Of a stretch of DNA of 56,026 bases, positions 37,342 through 46,598 are shown one piece after another. Origin of the DNA: Cytophagales bacterium. GTDB taxonomy: Bacteria > Bacteroidota > Bacteroidia > Cytophagales > 172606-1. Made by a program: the position numbers and the translations under genes. Below the pieces are notes generated by a model that was given only the letters and a program-made list of their open reading frames with translations, was not told the DNA's origin and ran no database searches. Location of the stretch: contig JAUJNL010000029.1 in assembly GCA_030448185.1 (NCBI GenBank), positions 1 to 56,026 on the forward strand, given 5' to 3'. Position 1 is the first letter of the stretch, and every line of letters begins with the position of its first letter.

Positions 37342-38153
37342 CTACCAATTCAGCAGGCGGCGGAGGCTACCCCCTTTACCATAGTTCGCTCTGCTTCCGT
37401 GTAATGTGGCAGGTGTGCATCTATAATGCGTGGGGTTCCACTTCCCCAGACCATCCGCTCCGGCCCGAATGCCTCAATCATCCGTTGCGTGAAGGGCCGG
37501 GCACTCTCGTAAAGGGGCGCATCCGTTGCAGAGTGGTTAATCCCGGACAGCTTCATGTACACATTGGGAAATTTAGCTAATTCAAGTACGTTGGCAAATT
37601 CTACCCCAGTACCCATGTGCGGCTCCGCGAGGTGATCAATAAGCACTTTGCATCCGGGAAAAGCCCGGATAGCTTCACTTGCCTGTAGGGCATAATTGGG
37701 TCCAATGTGCAATTCTATAATGAGACCGAGATCAACGGCCTGTTTCCACAAGGCCCGTACGCCTGAGTCGGCAAAGCTGTCCAGATAGGTCTCTTTACCC
37801 CGGTGCGCATGGAACCGGGTAGCGACGATACTCAGCTCCCACTTGATGAGTTCGGCCAGCTTTCTGGGGGCTTCCGGGTCCTTTGGGTAGAGCAAGCTGG
37901 TTCCCTTCAGGCGCTTGGGCTCCCGTTTCAGGCAGTCGAGCACCAAAGAGTGGTCGTCTCCGTACGGTTCCGGATGGACGATAACGGCCCGATCAATGCC
38001 CTCGCTATCGAGACGCTGCAGGTAGGTGGCAAGTGGATCTTTCGGATGCTTCGACATATCGGGCTGGTACACCGCTTTCGGATGTAAAGGATAACGCTGT
38101 ACATCCGGGCTGAAAATGTGGGCATTCCACTCGATAACCGGCTCACCAGCCAT
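37342..38153 (-). CDS. amidohydrolase family 2 (lactonase-type) protein
   Basis: About 270 residues of the amidohydrolase family that includes 2-pyrone-4,6-dicarboxylate lactonase LigI. Visible: EWNAHIFSPDVQRYPLHP (first metal site; the usual DxHxH reads NAHIF), GIDRAVIVHPEPYG, TRFHAHRG, VLIDHLAEPH, VYMKLSGIN and the late WGSGTPR. The frame as read ends MVKGVASAAC at 37350, but adding one G to the G5 run at 37370-37374 gives MVKGGSLRRLLNW, the family's normal ending, with the stop at 37342-37344. I start at ATG 38153 (MAGEPVIEWNAH). Followed by the GarR fragment. Confidence 0.8.
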
Positions 38154-38256
38154 AAATCTGCTCCGTTCAGAATCAGGGTTGGGCGGGCTGGACATTCCAA
38201 GCGGTCCGTTGGTAAAGAATAACCTGGAGTTCCCGAGTAAAATTCCGCCCTTTCAC

Positions 38257-39698
38257 TTATCTCCCCAGCTCCGCCTTTTTCTTCAGAAAATGATATAGTA
38301 ATCTCACTCCGAGGCCGGTGCCATTTTTTCCGCGGTAGTTATCCGGTGAAGTAAGGAAAGCGCCTCCGGCAATATCAAGGTGCAGCCACGGATAGCTGTC
38401 CGTAAATTTTTCCAGGAATTTACCCGCCGTAATGGCTCCGGCATCGGCTCCGCCAATATTCTTAATATCGGCAATGGAAGATTCAATGTAGCTGTCGTAC
38501 TCTTCCCACAGCGGAAACTCCACCAGCCGTTCAAATACTTCCTGGCCGCTCTCGATCAGTTGCCGCTTTTCTTCCGCTCCGGCAGTGCCCATGAATACAG
38601 TGCCTTCTTTGCCAATGGCCCGGGCAGCGGCTCCCGTCAGGGTAGCCAGGTCAATAGCCAGCAGGGGATTATACTTTCGGGCATAACTAAGCGCATCAGC
38701 CAGGATCAGGCGGCCCTCGGCATCTGTATTTAACACTTCCACTGTTTTTCCGCTATGCATGGTAATGACGTCACCCGGCGTGATAGCATTGCCGTCAGGA
38801 CGGTTTTCAGTCGCCGGAATTAAGCCCACCACGTGAACCGGGACCTGATTTCGAGCTAAGGCGAAGAACGTTCCGATTACGGCTGCTGCCCCGGCCATGT
38901 CCGACTTCATGGCGTCCATGGAATTGGGGGTTGGCTTCAGACTCAGCCCACCCGTATCGTATACTACTCCTTTTCCGACGAGAACGTAAGGCTGGGCATT
39001 AACCGCATCCGTTGGTTTATACTCCAGAATATTGAATGTCGGCGGATTGGGACTGCCATATTTAACGGCCAGCAAACCGCCCATCTTAAGGCTTTTGATT
39101 TTAGCTTTGCCCAGTACGTCTACTTTAAATCCGGCTATCTGACCATATTGCCCAATTTCCCAGCTCAGTTGTTCGGCCGTAAGGTAAATAACCGGTTCAT
39201 TAATCAGGGTCCGGGCTATAAAGGTAGCTTCGAGTACGTTGGTGAGTTCCCTTACTTTCTCTTCGGTCAGGTCTTTGGCCAGCAGATGAACAGACCGGAG
39301 CGCAGCCGGTTTTTGCTCGGTCTTATACTTGGTAAACTGGTAGCTGCTCAGGACCAAGCCTTCCGTCAGGGCCAGTAATTCTGCGGAGAGTACCGTCTCT
39401 GAGACAATCTGCAATGTTTCCACTTTAGCTTTACTCACTACCTGATACAATTCATGACCTGCCTTGCGCAAGCTTTCCAGCCGGTTGTAACCCGTTTTTT
39501 TATCATCCGGTACCACAAAATACAGTTGACGGTCAAACTGGTTAATGGCAATCACTTTCTGTCCCTCTTCGATCTGTTTCCGCAGATAGCCTAGCTCCCG
39601 TTCATTACAAAACTGGTTGGCCGCAATGGCATTATTGAGCAACAGTACACTATCTAGTTTGTAATCGGTTACGTGGAAAACACAAGCTGAGGCTGCAT
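38257..39698 (-). CDS. pepA: leucyl aminopeptidase (M17 family)
   Basis: Releases N-terminal residues from peptides in the cytoplasm; di-metal enzyme, usually hexameric. The signature region is complete: GKGVVYDTGGLSLKP, MKSDMAGAAAVIGTFFAL and NTDAEGRLILADAL with the metal-binding Asp/Glu and catalytic Arg, and Lys in the first motif. The open frame begins only at a TTG near 39642. Upstream, an ATG at 39698 starts MQPQLVFST in a frame that joins VTDYKLDSVLLLNNAIA after adding one base near 39672, so I place the start there. Downstream genes (amidohydrolase, GarR remnant) run the same way. Confidence 0.88.
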
Positions 39699-39744
39699 GG
39701 CTGGTTGGATTTGGTGGTATCTGGGCTAAATATCTTTTTTACGC

Positions 39745-39752
39745 TAACTTTG
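39745..39752 (+). promoter_or_regulatory. candidate -7 promoter element for the deacetylase gene
   Basis: TAACTTTG fits the Bacteroidota -7 consensus TAnnTTTG. It lies 57 bp before the ATG at 39810 and inside the longer frame that would start at 39705, which supports the later start. Confidence 0.4.
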
Positions 39753-39809
39753 ACTCGCAATGTAGTTAATAAAGCGGTGACCGGCCCCGGAAGGCACCTT
39801 ACTCATCGA

Positions 39810-40424
39810 ATGTATTGGCATAAAAATCCTTTCTGGTTTAAGTGGATCTGGCCCCGGTACGTATGGCACAGACCAACTTCAGCTCGACAACTCTATATTA
39901 CTTTTGATGATGGCCCTATTCCGGAGGTAACTGACTGGGTATTGGAGACTTTAAAGGCTTACGAGGCAAGAGGGACGTTCTTTTGCGTGGGTGACAACAT
40001 CCGCAAACATCCGGCCGTATTTCGTAAGGTACTAGCCGACGGACATTCCGTAGGCAACCATACCTTTAATCACTTGAGTGGCTGGAAAACCGATTTTGGA
40101 CCATACATTGCCAATGTGCAACTGTGTCAGCAGGCAATGTCCCAGCCGCCGAAGCTTTTCCGTCCACCCTATGGCCGGATCAGCCGCCAGCAGGCCTACC
40201 TATTACAGCAGGACTACCAGATTATCATGTGGGACGTACTAAGCGGGGACTTTGACAAAAACCTTTCTCCGGAAAAATGCCTGCAGCAATCAATTCAGGC
40301 TACCCAGCCCGGCTCTATTATTATTTTTCACGACAGTCTCAAAGCCCGTAAGAACCTGGAATATACCTTACCGCGTTACCTCGATTATTTTAAGGAGAAA
40401 GGCTATAGTTTTGAAAATTTGTGA
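39810..40424 (+). CDS. NodB-type polysaccharide deacetylase
   Basis: 204 residues from ATG 39810 (MYWHKNPFWFKWIWPRYVWH). All five NodB motifs are there: TFDDGP (catalytic and metal Asp), HSVGNHTFNH (metal His pair), RPPYGR, DVLSGDFD and IIIFHDS. Removes acetyl groups from N-acetylated sugars in polysaccharide or peptidoglycan. The start at 39705 would add 35 residues across a promoter-like site. The stop overlaps the start of a GT2 glycosyltransferase (GTGA), so the two enzymes are coupled, as in systems that make a de-N-acetylated glycan. Confidence 0.92.
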   Translation: MYWHKNPFWFKWIWPRYVWHRPTSARQLYITFDDGPIPEVTDWVLETLKAYEARGTFFCVGDNIRKHPAVFRKVLADGHSVGNHTFNHLSGWKTDFGPYIANVQLCQQAMSQPPKLFRPPYGRISRQQAYLLQQDYQIIMWDVLSGDFDKNLSPEKCLQQSIQATQPGSIIIFHDSLKARKNLEYTLPRYLDYFKEKGYSFENL

Positions 40425-40426
40425 GT

Positions 40427-41411
40427 ATGGTCTCCATCCTGATTGCGGCCCGGAACGAAGAAAACAATATTATTGCCTGCCTGAAGCAATTTACCGGCAG
40501 CAGTTGCCGGAAGAAGGGTTTGAGGTATGGGTCGGAGACGACCATTCGGAGGACCGCACCGCCGCACTGGTCAGAGAGTACATCCGGAACAAACCCCGTT
40601 TTCATCTAATCTTAATCACCAGTAATCTCGGACAAGCCCGCGGAAAAGCCAATGTACTGGCCCAGCTTGCGCAACGGGCATCGGGAAAGTATTTTCTCAT
40701 TACGGATGCAGATGTACAAGTGCCTCCTACCTGGCTGGCTACGATGACCGGTGCCTGTAACGGCCCTATTGGTATAGTAAATGGCGTAACGGTGGTGCAA
40801 GGCGAAAAGATCCTGCACCACCTGCAGGCCCTGGAATGGGTGTATTCCATCGGGCTTATGAAATGGTTCGCCGAACACAAAGCTCCCATTACGGCGATGG
40901 GAAATAACATGCTGATTACCCGGCAAGCGTACCAGGCAACTGGTGGTTATGAAAACCTCCCTTTTTCGATTACCGAGGACTATCAGCTCTTCCGGGAAGT
41001 ACTGAAAAAAGGGTACGGTTTCCGCCAGCTGTTTGAACCGGGGGTATTGGCTTTCACGCTACCTGCCGACTCACTCAGTCATTTATTGCAGCAACGTAAA
41101 CGGTGGATGACGGGGGCCATGCAACTACCGGTAGGCCTGCGGATACTCCTGATTCTAGGCGTCCTATTCCTTCCGGCTTTGCTGCTGCTGGCCTTTTTTT
41201 CCCGGTTTGGGCATTTTACTTATTCCTGCTGCAAACGTTCGGGATTGTATACTCGCTCCGCCAGTCACTGCGCCACCTGGGATTAGCGCACCTAAATAGT
41301 TTATCCTGGCTGTACCCCCTATACCATTACGTCATTCTGGTCGCCAATCTCGTTTATTACTACCTTCCTGCAAAAATCAACTGGAAAGGAAGAGATTATA
41401 AGAAAGGATAG
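40427..41411 (+). CDS. GT2-family processive-type glycosyltransferase, two frameshifts
   Basis: A membrane glycosyltransferase read across three frames: MVSILIAARNEENNIIACL, then after one missing G near 40483 EAIYRQQLPEEGFEVWVGDD, and after one extra T in the T7 run at 41194-41200 FFPVWAFYLFLLQTFGIVYS to the stop at 41411. GT-A motifs are clear: the nucleotide Asp in VGDDHSED, ITDADVQ (DxD-like), TEDYQLF and QQRKRWMTGAM (QxxRW). About four membrane helices follow. Both breaks are in homopolymers. The alternative start GTG at 40421 overlaps the deacetylase stop. About 329 residues after repair. Confidence 0.82.
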
Positions 41412-41415
41412 AATA

Positions 41416-41670
41416 ATTGTTGAATTGTTGAATTGTTGAATTGTTGAATTGTTGAATTGTTGAATTGTTGAATTGTTGAATTGTTGAATTGTTGAATTGT
41501 TGAATTGTTGAATTGTTGAATTGTTGAATTGTCCTATGTTGAATTGTTTTTAGCCTCAATGATCTTCTTTTGGAAAGATTGCCTGCGCTTTTCTTTTTAT
41601 CAGCCATTTAACAATATAACCATCCAGCCATTCAACAATTCAGTCCTTCTGTAATTCAATCCTTCATTCC
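41416..41670. repeat. 8-bp tandem repeat array plus inverted partner, copy 1
   Basis: 41416-41532 is about 14.6 copies of ATTGTTGA without variation. It is followed by TTTTTAGCCTCAATGAT and, up to about 41670, AACAATATAACCATCCAGCC and ATTCAACAATTC, which can pair back to the array. The same order of parts occurs at 54570-54746 with only about 6.6 units, so copy number varies between loci. A frame through it (repeating FNNSTIQQ) is not a gene. Confidence 0.85.
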
Positions 41671-41677
41671 TTCCACC

Positions 41678-41685
41678 TACCTTTG
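41678..41685 (+). promoter_or_regulatory. candidate -7 promoter element for tatD
   Basis: TACCTTTG, a full match to TAnnTTTG, 51 bp before the tatD ATG and immediately after the repeat element. The -33 region falls in the repeat's end and has no exact TTTG. Confidence 0.45.
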
Positions 41686-41736
41686 CCACCCGCAGAGAAA
41701 ATAGCCAAAATGTGACTTCCGTCATCCTAAATAACC

Positions 41737-42498
41737 ATGATCGATACCCACGCCCATATTTATGCCCAAGAGTTCAGTAGTGAATGCGACAACATGCTGA
41801 ACCGTGCTTTTGAAAGCGGCGTTTCCCGGATTTATATGCCAAATATTGACCAGACATCCATTGAAGGCATGTTGGCGCTGGAGGAACATTATCCCGGACA
41901 ATGCATTGCCATGATGGGGCTGCATCCCTGTTACGTCAATGCGAATTTTGAACAGGAACTTTCCGTGGTAGAGTCATGGCTGAGCAAGCGGCGTTTTGCG
42001 GCTATCGGTGAGATCGGGCTCGACTACTACTGGTCCACTGAGTTTGTAGCCCAGCAGGAAGAAGCCCTGACCATTCAGGTAACTTGGGCAAAAAAATACA
42101 ATCTGCCCATTGTCATCCACTGTCGTAATTCATTCCACGAAACCGTGAACTTGTTGCAAAAGATAGGCATCGAGGGTATAAAAGGCATTTTCCATTGTTT
42201 CACCGGCACTCCGGATGATGTCCAAAGAGCTATTGAAATGGGTTTTCTGTTGGGAATCGGCGGAGTAAGCACTTTCAAAAATGGCGGATTAGACAAAGTA
42301 CTTCCAGGCGTGGATCTGCGACACATCGTGCTGGAAACCGACAGCCCCTATCTGGCTCCCGTTCCGCACCGCGGCAAGCGTAACGAACCGTCCTACTTGC
42401 CATTAATTGCCCAACGGGTAGCCGATCTGAAACAAAGTTCCATTAAGGAAGTAGACCGGATTACTACCGACAATGCAATCCGGTTATTTGGAGTATAG
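41737..42498 (+). CDS. tatD: TatD-family metal-dependent DNase
   Basis: 253 residues, TIM-barrel hydrolase with a 3'-5' DNase/RNase activity in characterised members. Metal ligands are visible in MIDTHAHIYA (HxH), IGEIGLDYYW (Glu), VIHCRNSF, IFHCFTG and ETDSPYLAP (Asp), and the closing motif RGKRNEPSYLPLIAQ is standard. Monocistronic between two repeat-rich gaps. Confidence 0.95.
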   Translation: MIDTHAHIYAQEFSSECDNMLNRAFESGVSRIYMPNIDQTSIEGMLALEEHYPGQCIAMMGLHPCYVNANFEQELSVVESWLSKRRFAAIGEIGLDYYWSTEFVAQQEEALTIQVTWAKKYNLPIVIHCRNSFHETVNLLQKIGIEGIKGIFHCFTGTPDDVQRAIEMGFLLGIGGVSTFKNGGLDKVLPGVDLRHIVLETDSPYLAPVPHRGKRNEPSYLPLIAQRVADLKQSSIKEVDRITTDNAIRLFGV

Positions 42499-42549
42499 GC
42501 ATTCAGCGGTTATTGGTTATTAATTGATTAGTTATTGATGGATTGGTCA

Positions 42550-42642
42550 TTAGGTACTTGGTATTGGGTATCAGGTATTAGGAAAAGATCATTCAGGTCA
42601 ACACTATTGACTCTTATCTAGTACCCAATACCAAGTACCTAA
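42550..42642. repeat. perfect 21-bp inverted repeat
   Basis: TTAGGTACTTGGTATTGGGT(A) at 42550-42570 is the exact complement of 42622-42642, with a 51-bp spacer. Placed between tatD and ansA; could act as a terminator-like structure. It is built from GGTATT/AATACC words like other intergenic palindromes here. Confidence 0.75.
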
Positions 42643-42701
42643 TACCTTCTTTTCCAACGATTATTGTCTCACTCATTCATCCACTTTATTTTCTACGATC
42701 C

Positions 42702-43763
42702 ATGTACCGCACGATATCCATTCCTACCGATGCCCAGACTGATACGGCTATCTTAATGATTTATACCGGAGGTACGTTAGGAATGGTATATGACCATACG
42801 GGTTCTCACCTGATTCCGTTTGATTTTAGTCAACTTCGGGAAAGAGTGCCAGAATTGAACCGGTTTGGTTTCGAACTCACCGTAATCGCCTTCGAAAAAC
42901 CGATAGATTCTTCCAATGTTACCCCCGAACACTGGCTTACCTGGGCCAGGATTATTGAGGAACATTACCATCAGTACGACGGATTTGTGATCCTGCACGG
43001 CACCGATACGATGGCCTACAGTGCCTCTGCCACCAGTTTTCTGCTCGAAAATCTGAATAAGCCGGTGGTCTTTACCGGTTCACAGTTACCCATTGGCGCG
43101 GTTCGTACGGATGCCCGCGAAAATCTGATGACCGCCCTGGAAATCGCTTCGGCAAGAGATGAATCCGGGCAGCCCGTGGTGCCCGAGGTTAGTATTTATT
43201 TTCATGGTTTGCTTCTCCGTGGGAACCGGGCCAAGAAAGTAGAGAGTGTGCATTTTGATGCCTTCCAGTCCGAAAACTATCCAATACTTGCTGAGGCCGG
43301 TGTTACTATTGATTATAATCGTTCCCTTATTCTATCCTCCCTGGCTGATCGTACGTTTAGCATCGCTACCCAGATGGATGATCGCGTAGCCATTCTGAAA
43401 CTATTTCCTGGAATTAGTCAGGTCATGGTGGAGAGCACACTGCAGATTCCGGGGCTGAAAGGGCTGGTTCTTGAAACATACGGCTCTGGCAATGCGCCGG
43501 CAACTGACTGGTTTATCAATACGCTGGCAGATGCCATCCAACGCGGCATTTTCGTATTCAATGTCTCGCAGTGTAATGGGGGCCGGGTAACCCAGGGCCG
43601 TTACTCCACTAGCCGCCGGTTAGCCGAAATTGGGGTACTAAGTGGCTCTGATATCACTACGGAAGCGGCCGTTACGAAACTGATGTATATTTTAGGCAAG
43701 TACACGCTTACCGATCAGATCCGCCAGCAACTCACCATTCCGCTAAGAGGGGAAATGAGCTGA
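42702..43763 (+). CDS. ansA: type I L-asparaginase
   Basis: 353 residues, cytoplasmic type (no signal peptide). Hydrolyses asparagine to aspartate and ammonia. The nucleophile region MIYTGGTLGM (Thr25) and the second site ILHGTDTMAYSAS (Thr-Asp) are intact, followed by PVVFTGSQLPIG and later ETYGSGNAP. It stands alone upstream of tRNA-Ser. Confidence 0.94.
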   Translation: MYRTISIPTDAQTDTAILMIYTGGTLGMVYDHTGSHLIPFDFSQLRERVPELNRFGFELTVIAFEKPIDSSNVTPEHWLTWARIIEEHYHQYDGFVILHGTDTMAYSASATSFLLENLNKPVVFTGSQLPIGAVRTDARENLMTALEIASARDESGQPVVPEVSIYFHGLLLRGNRAKKVESVHFDAFQSENYPILAEAGVTIDYNRSLILSSLADRTFSIATQMDDRVAILKLFPGISQVMVESTLQIPGLKGLVLETYGSGNAPATDWFINTLADAIQRGIFVFNVSQCNGGRVTQGRYSTSRRLAEIGVLSGSDITTEAAVTKLMYILGKYTLTDQIRQQLTIPLRGEMS

Positions 43764-43803
43764 GGGATTTTTAATGGCACCTTTCCCGATTAGATAATTT
43801 TCC

Positions 43804-43811
43804 TACCTTTG
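43804..43811 (+). promoter_or_regulatory. promoter -7 element of tRNA-Ser
   Basis: TACCTTTG, full match to TAnnTTTG, ending 9 bp before the tRNA 5' end. This spacing is typical of stable-RNA promoters in Bacteroidota. An upstream TTTC about 20 bp away could serve as a weak -33. Confidence 0.6.
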
Positions 43812-43820
43812 CAGCCACAA

Positions 43821-43910
<90 letters not shown>

Positions 43911-43928
43911 GATTCTTTCTAATACTTT

Positions 43929-43964
43929 CAAAACCCTTCTAGTTTCTTCGCTAGAGGGGTTTTG
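43929..43964 (+). terminator. terminator after tRNA-Ser
   Basis: CAAAACCCTTCTAG pairs with CTAGAGGGGTTTTG (one G-U pair) around TTTCTTCG. It ends the tRNA transcript 19 bp after CCA. Confidence 0.8.
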
Positions 43965-44050
43965 GCTTCTTAGCCCCTTCCATTTGTTTCAACTTTTTTC
44001 TATTTTGGTTCCAACGCTGTTTCAACATCTCCTCAGTGTTTCAACAAATT

Positions 44051-44460
44051 ATGAAGGGTATTTCAATAATTTTTTATCCGCATCCGATAAGAGTTAAGGA
44101 AGGGAAACACCAAGTATTCTACCGGATTACTTTAGATCGTAAGAAAGCTGAATGTGCTACTAAATTTTACGTAGCCATGAAAGAATGGGCAGCTTTCCAG
44201 AAAGATGAGACTTTTGATAATGAGCAATCCCGAATCAAAAGTGAGATATACAGGATTAAGAATCGACTCATAGATGAAGGAAGGCCTATTTCAGCAAAAA
44301 TTATAAAAGATATACTTACTCAGAAACAACAGGTTCAGGCTTATCTAATTGATTTCTTCCAATCCTTTAATCGGATTTCCTCTTTAAAAAAGAGTACACC
44401 CAAGAGAATGTCAAAAAGTATGAAACGACTAAGAATTACTGTATCCGAACGGTAAAACAG
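44051..44460 (+). pseudogene. tyrosine recombinase (integrase), N-terminal part only
   Basis: MKGISIIFYPHPIRVKEGKH starts an arm-DNA-binding domain of Bacteroidota site-specific integrases (VFYRITLDRKKAECATKFYV, then a helical stretch with SAKIIKDIL). With one A added to the A6 run at 44386-44391 the frame continues EYTQENVKKYETTKNYCIRT, the core-binding domain, then leaves the family at about 44450 where the IS66 remnant begins. The catalytic domain (R..HxxR..Y) is gone. Placed directly after a tRNA gene, as integrases of genomic islands are. Confidence 0.8.
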
Positions 44461-44507
44461 CCTTGTTTTGAGGCGGGAAGCCATTGTAGTTTAGCTTGAA
44501 AAAAGCA

Positions 44508-44893
44508 ATGGCACAAGTAAGAACAGAAGCGGAGATGTTTCCGCTGGTGGAAAGCTGGCAGAAAAGTGGCCAAACGCAAAAACAATTCTACACCAATCAT
44601 GGACTGCCGGTACATATTCTGGCCTATTGGGTGGGCAGATACCGCCAATCACAGTCTAGCAAGACAACCGCAGATAAAGTAGTGGCTACTGAAAATACGG
44701 CCAGCAAAGCAGTAATGGCTACCGAAAGCTCTTCAGGTTTTATCCGCCTTAGTCCGCCTCCAACACCCCCACCGGTAGCTACTTCCACCGGCAGTATGGA
44801 GAAGTAGTCTTACCTGCCGGTGCCATCATCCGCTTTTCTACCCCGTTTGCGGCAGGCTACCTGAAAGAATTGCTCAAAGCATGGTTGCACTGA
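44508..44893 (+). pseudogene. IS66 accessory protein TnpA, frameshifted
   Basis: MAQVRTEAEMFPLVESWQKS with GQTQKQFYTNHGLPVHILAY is an IS66 TnpA helix-turn-helix region. A frame change near the C5 run at 44767-44771 separates it from TGSYFHRQYGEVVLPAGAII and FAAGYLKELLKAWLH, the family's normal end at 44893. The 3' end overlaps the tnpB start, as in intact IS66 elements. Confidence 0.7.
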
Positions 44894-45291
44894 CGGCTTC
44901 TCAACGTTTTTTTCCTTTACTCACAGCCGGTGGACATGCGAAAAGCTTTGATGCCTTGAGTGGCGTTGTCTCCACCGGCATGGGTAAAGATGCCTTGTCG
45001 AGTGATGTATATATATTCATAGGCAAGAGCAGAGATAAAATCAAACTGCTGGTCGGATCTCAAACCAGGGCTTGATCTGGGATCAGGGAGAAAGGAGGTT
45101 TTGTTTTGTACTACAAACGCCTGGAATCCGGTACCTTTCACTTGCCCAAGCTGCAGGAGGATGGTTTGTCCTACAGTGAATTGTGTTTGCTCATAGAAGG
45201 CGTAGAAGTAGAAGTTACCCACCGCCGCAAGCGATATGTGCGGGTGCAGGAAAAACTACTGCTGCTTGACCAGGCGCCAGCTAGGGTGTAG
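44881..45291 (+). pseudogene. IS66 Orf2/TnpB, disrupted
   Basis: MVALTASQRFF and then, after a short out-of-frame part (an extra T near 44910 and a missing A near 44945), SFDALSGVVSTGMGKDALSS, DVYIFIGKSRDKIKLLV, and from 45106 YYKRLESGTFHLPKLQEDGL. Between these, about 23 extra bases at 45056-45080, part of which repeats the neighbouring GATCTGGGATC, break the conserved WDQ stretch. Role in IS66 transposition is known to be required but not enzymatic. Confidence 0.75.
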
Positions 45292-45300
45292 TTTGCCTGT

Positions 45301-45552
45301 ATGGATGAAAGTTCTCCTCTTGCTGCTCAACAGATCCTGCATCTGCAGCGGGCTAATGCCCGCCTGCAGGCCCAAAATGAGCAGCTACTAGCCGAGCTTC
45401 TCTTGTCAGAGGAACTCAAAGAGCTGAAACGGGTTGTGTTCGGCCAGAAGTGCGAACGTTTTGTGCCTGATACACCGCCCAATCAACTCCGCCTGCCATT
45501 GGAAAGTGAGCTGAAAGAACCGGCAGTGCCGCTTAAACAGATAAAGAGCTAA
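45301..45552 (+). pseudogene. IS66 transposase TnpC, N-terminal fragment
   Basis: 83 residues: a coiled-coil leucine-rich helix (ILHLQRANARLQAQNEQLLA) followed by ELKRVVFGQKCERFVPD, the conserved N-terminus of IS66 transposases. The zinc-finger and DDE catalytic domains are missing. Confidence 0.78.
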
Positions 45553-45565
45553 GTTTGTCCGCCTT

Positions 45566-45601
45566 GGAGAATCGTCTAAATTAATTGTAAAGAACTACTT
45601 A
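45566..45601. repeat. 36-bp dispersed repeat, copy 2 (inverted)
   Basis: Reverse complement of 8900-8935 with two mismatches. It lies between the IS66 transposase fragment and the following outer-membrane gene, and its TAAAGAACTACTTATTGTTCTTT end forms a small hairpin with the bases up to 45612. Confidence 0.7.
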
Positions 45602-45612
45602 TTGTTCTTTTT

Positions 45613-46410
45613 ATGCTTGCTTTCAAAAACGTTTTGCACCTGCTCTTTTGCGTAGTCATTCACTTGGCTGCCCCTGCCCAAAACTTAAATACGTTTGGCT
45701 TTAAAGCGGGCCTAAACTTTACCAATCAGGTGTTTAGTAATATTCCTAGTCGCATTATTGTTCGCATTAACAATAAAATGGATACTTTGATTGACGAGGG
45801 TGGGGGCACTATACCGGCGGCATTAGCCTGATGCTCTATTATGAAATATACGCCAACCGCAGCATCAGCCTGGTTACGGGGGCGGCTACCGGCAGCGCGG
45901 CTTTATAGCCACTAAAAAGTATTACCGCCATACCACCGGCTACGTGGATGAATTGCCCCCCGGCTGCGAGACCAATAATAGGTTTGATAATATATTCGCG
46001 GATGCCGCCGTCAAGATCCGCCGTTACCGGCGCGGGGCCGCCTGACGCCTTACGTAATGCTGGGAAACCGGCTGGATTTCCGGGTGCATTTCAAAAGCGA
46101 TTTCTGGGGAGACGACTACAGTAATCTGACTCGTTTTGACCTGTCTCCCTTCCTGAGCGGCGGGGTCGAGATACCGCTGGGAGTCTATCTAGGTAGTAAA
46201 AAGGAAAAGGATTGGCAGGACTATTCGCGCCTTACCCTGGAAGTAGAATTTAATCCGGGTATTATGAAAATACACTTAGATGAATTTGGCCCCGGCAGCC
46301 TGCAAATTGGCGGCAAGCCGCCCCGACCCAACCCGTACGGGAGCCCAATTCCCGTGCAGAAGTACGTAGTAAATAAGTCTTTTGGTTTTAGCGCCGGTAT
46401 TAAGTTTTAG
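45613..46410 (+). pseudogene. outer-membrane beta-barrel protein, at least three frameshifts
   Basis: A signal peptide (MLAFKNVLHLLFCVVIHLAA) then AQNLNTFGFKAGLNFTNQ, the usual start of Bacteroidota outer-membrane barrels. The frame then changes near 45810 (YTGGISLMLYYEIYANRSIS), near 45885 (YRQRGFIATKKYYRHTTGYV) and near 46035 (RLTPYVMLGNRLDFRVHFKS), and finishes FGFSAGIKF at 46410, a proper barrel end. The breaks sit in or by G/C runs. About 265 residues if repaired. Either sequencing error or early decay next to the IS remnant. Confidence 0.7.
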
Positions 46411-46511
46411 TTTCTAAGCCAGGGTGTTGGTTGTGGGTTTTTCCTCCGTGCGCCAGTGATATGCACTCCACTAAAATGGCAGCAACCATAAATCAACATC
46501 CGAAATCATCT

Positions 46512-46598
46512 CTTACTTGTCCAGCAGCCAGCTTTCGGGATTGAGCTTTTCGCTGTTACGCCAGATCTGAACCTAGATCTCGGTGGTACCATCCTTTT
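46512..46598 (-). pseudogene. displaced copy of the EnvC-like gene's 3' end
   Basis: 87 bp, 77 identical to the true 3' end at 47281-47367 (ends NSEKLNPESWLLDK in both). Here an in-frame TAG falls after DGTTEI, so it codes for nothing. It begins exactly where the Rpn-type gene stops; that gene's TAA shares bases with it. Confidence 0.85.

Larger units (their letters stand above)
44451..45552 (+). mobile_element. IS66-family insertion sequence remnant
   Basis: Three genes in the IS66 order (tnpA-like, tnpB-like, tnpC transposase) lie in one direction, each damaged. The left end probably begins near GTAAAACAG at 44451, inside the integrase; I cannot find the matching right end. The transposase stops after 83 residues out of about 500, so the 3' part is deleted. 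Non-functional. Confidence 0.75.

Noticed and set aside
37350..38195. Amidohydrolase ending in VASAAC as a true variant
   Set aside because: Adding one G to a G5 run restores the family's GGSLRRLLNW ending, so the odd end is better explained by an indel.
41416..41532. Tandem repeat considered as a CRISPR array
   Set aside because: Units are 8 bp and directly joined, without spacers, and no cas genes are present.
41377..41607. A leftward 76-residue frame made of repeated FNNSTIQQ
   Set aside because: It is the translation of the 8-bp tandem repeat; an 8-bp unit keeps frames open by chance. No start signal and no family.
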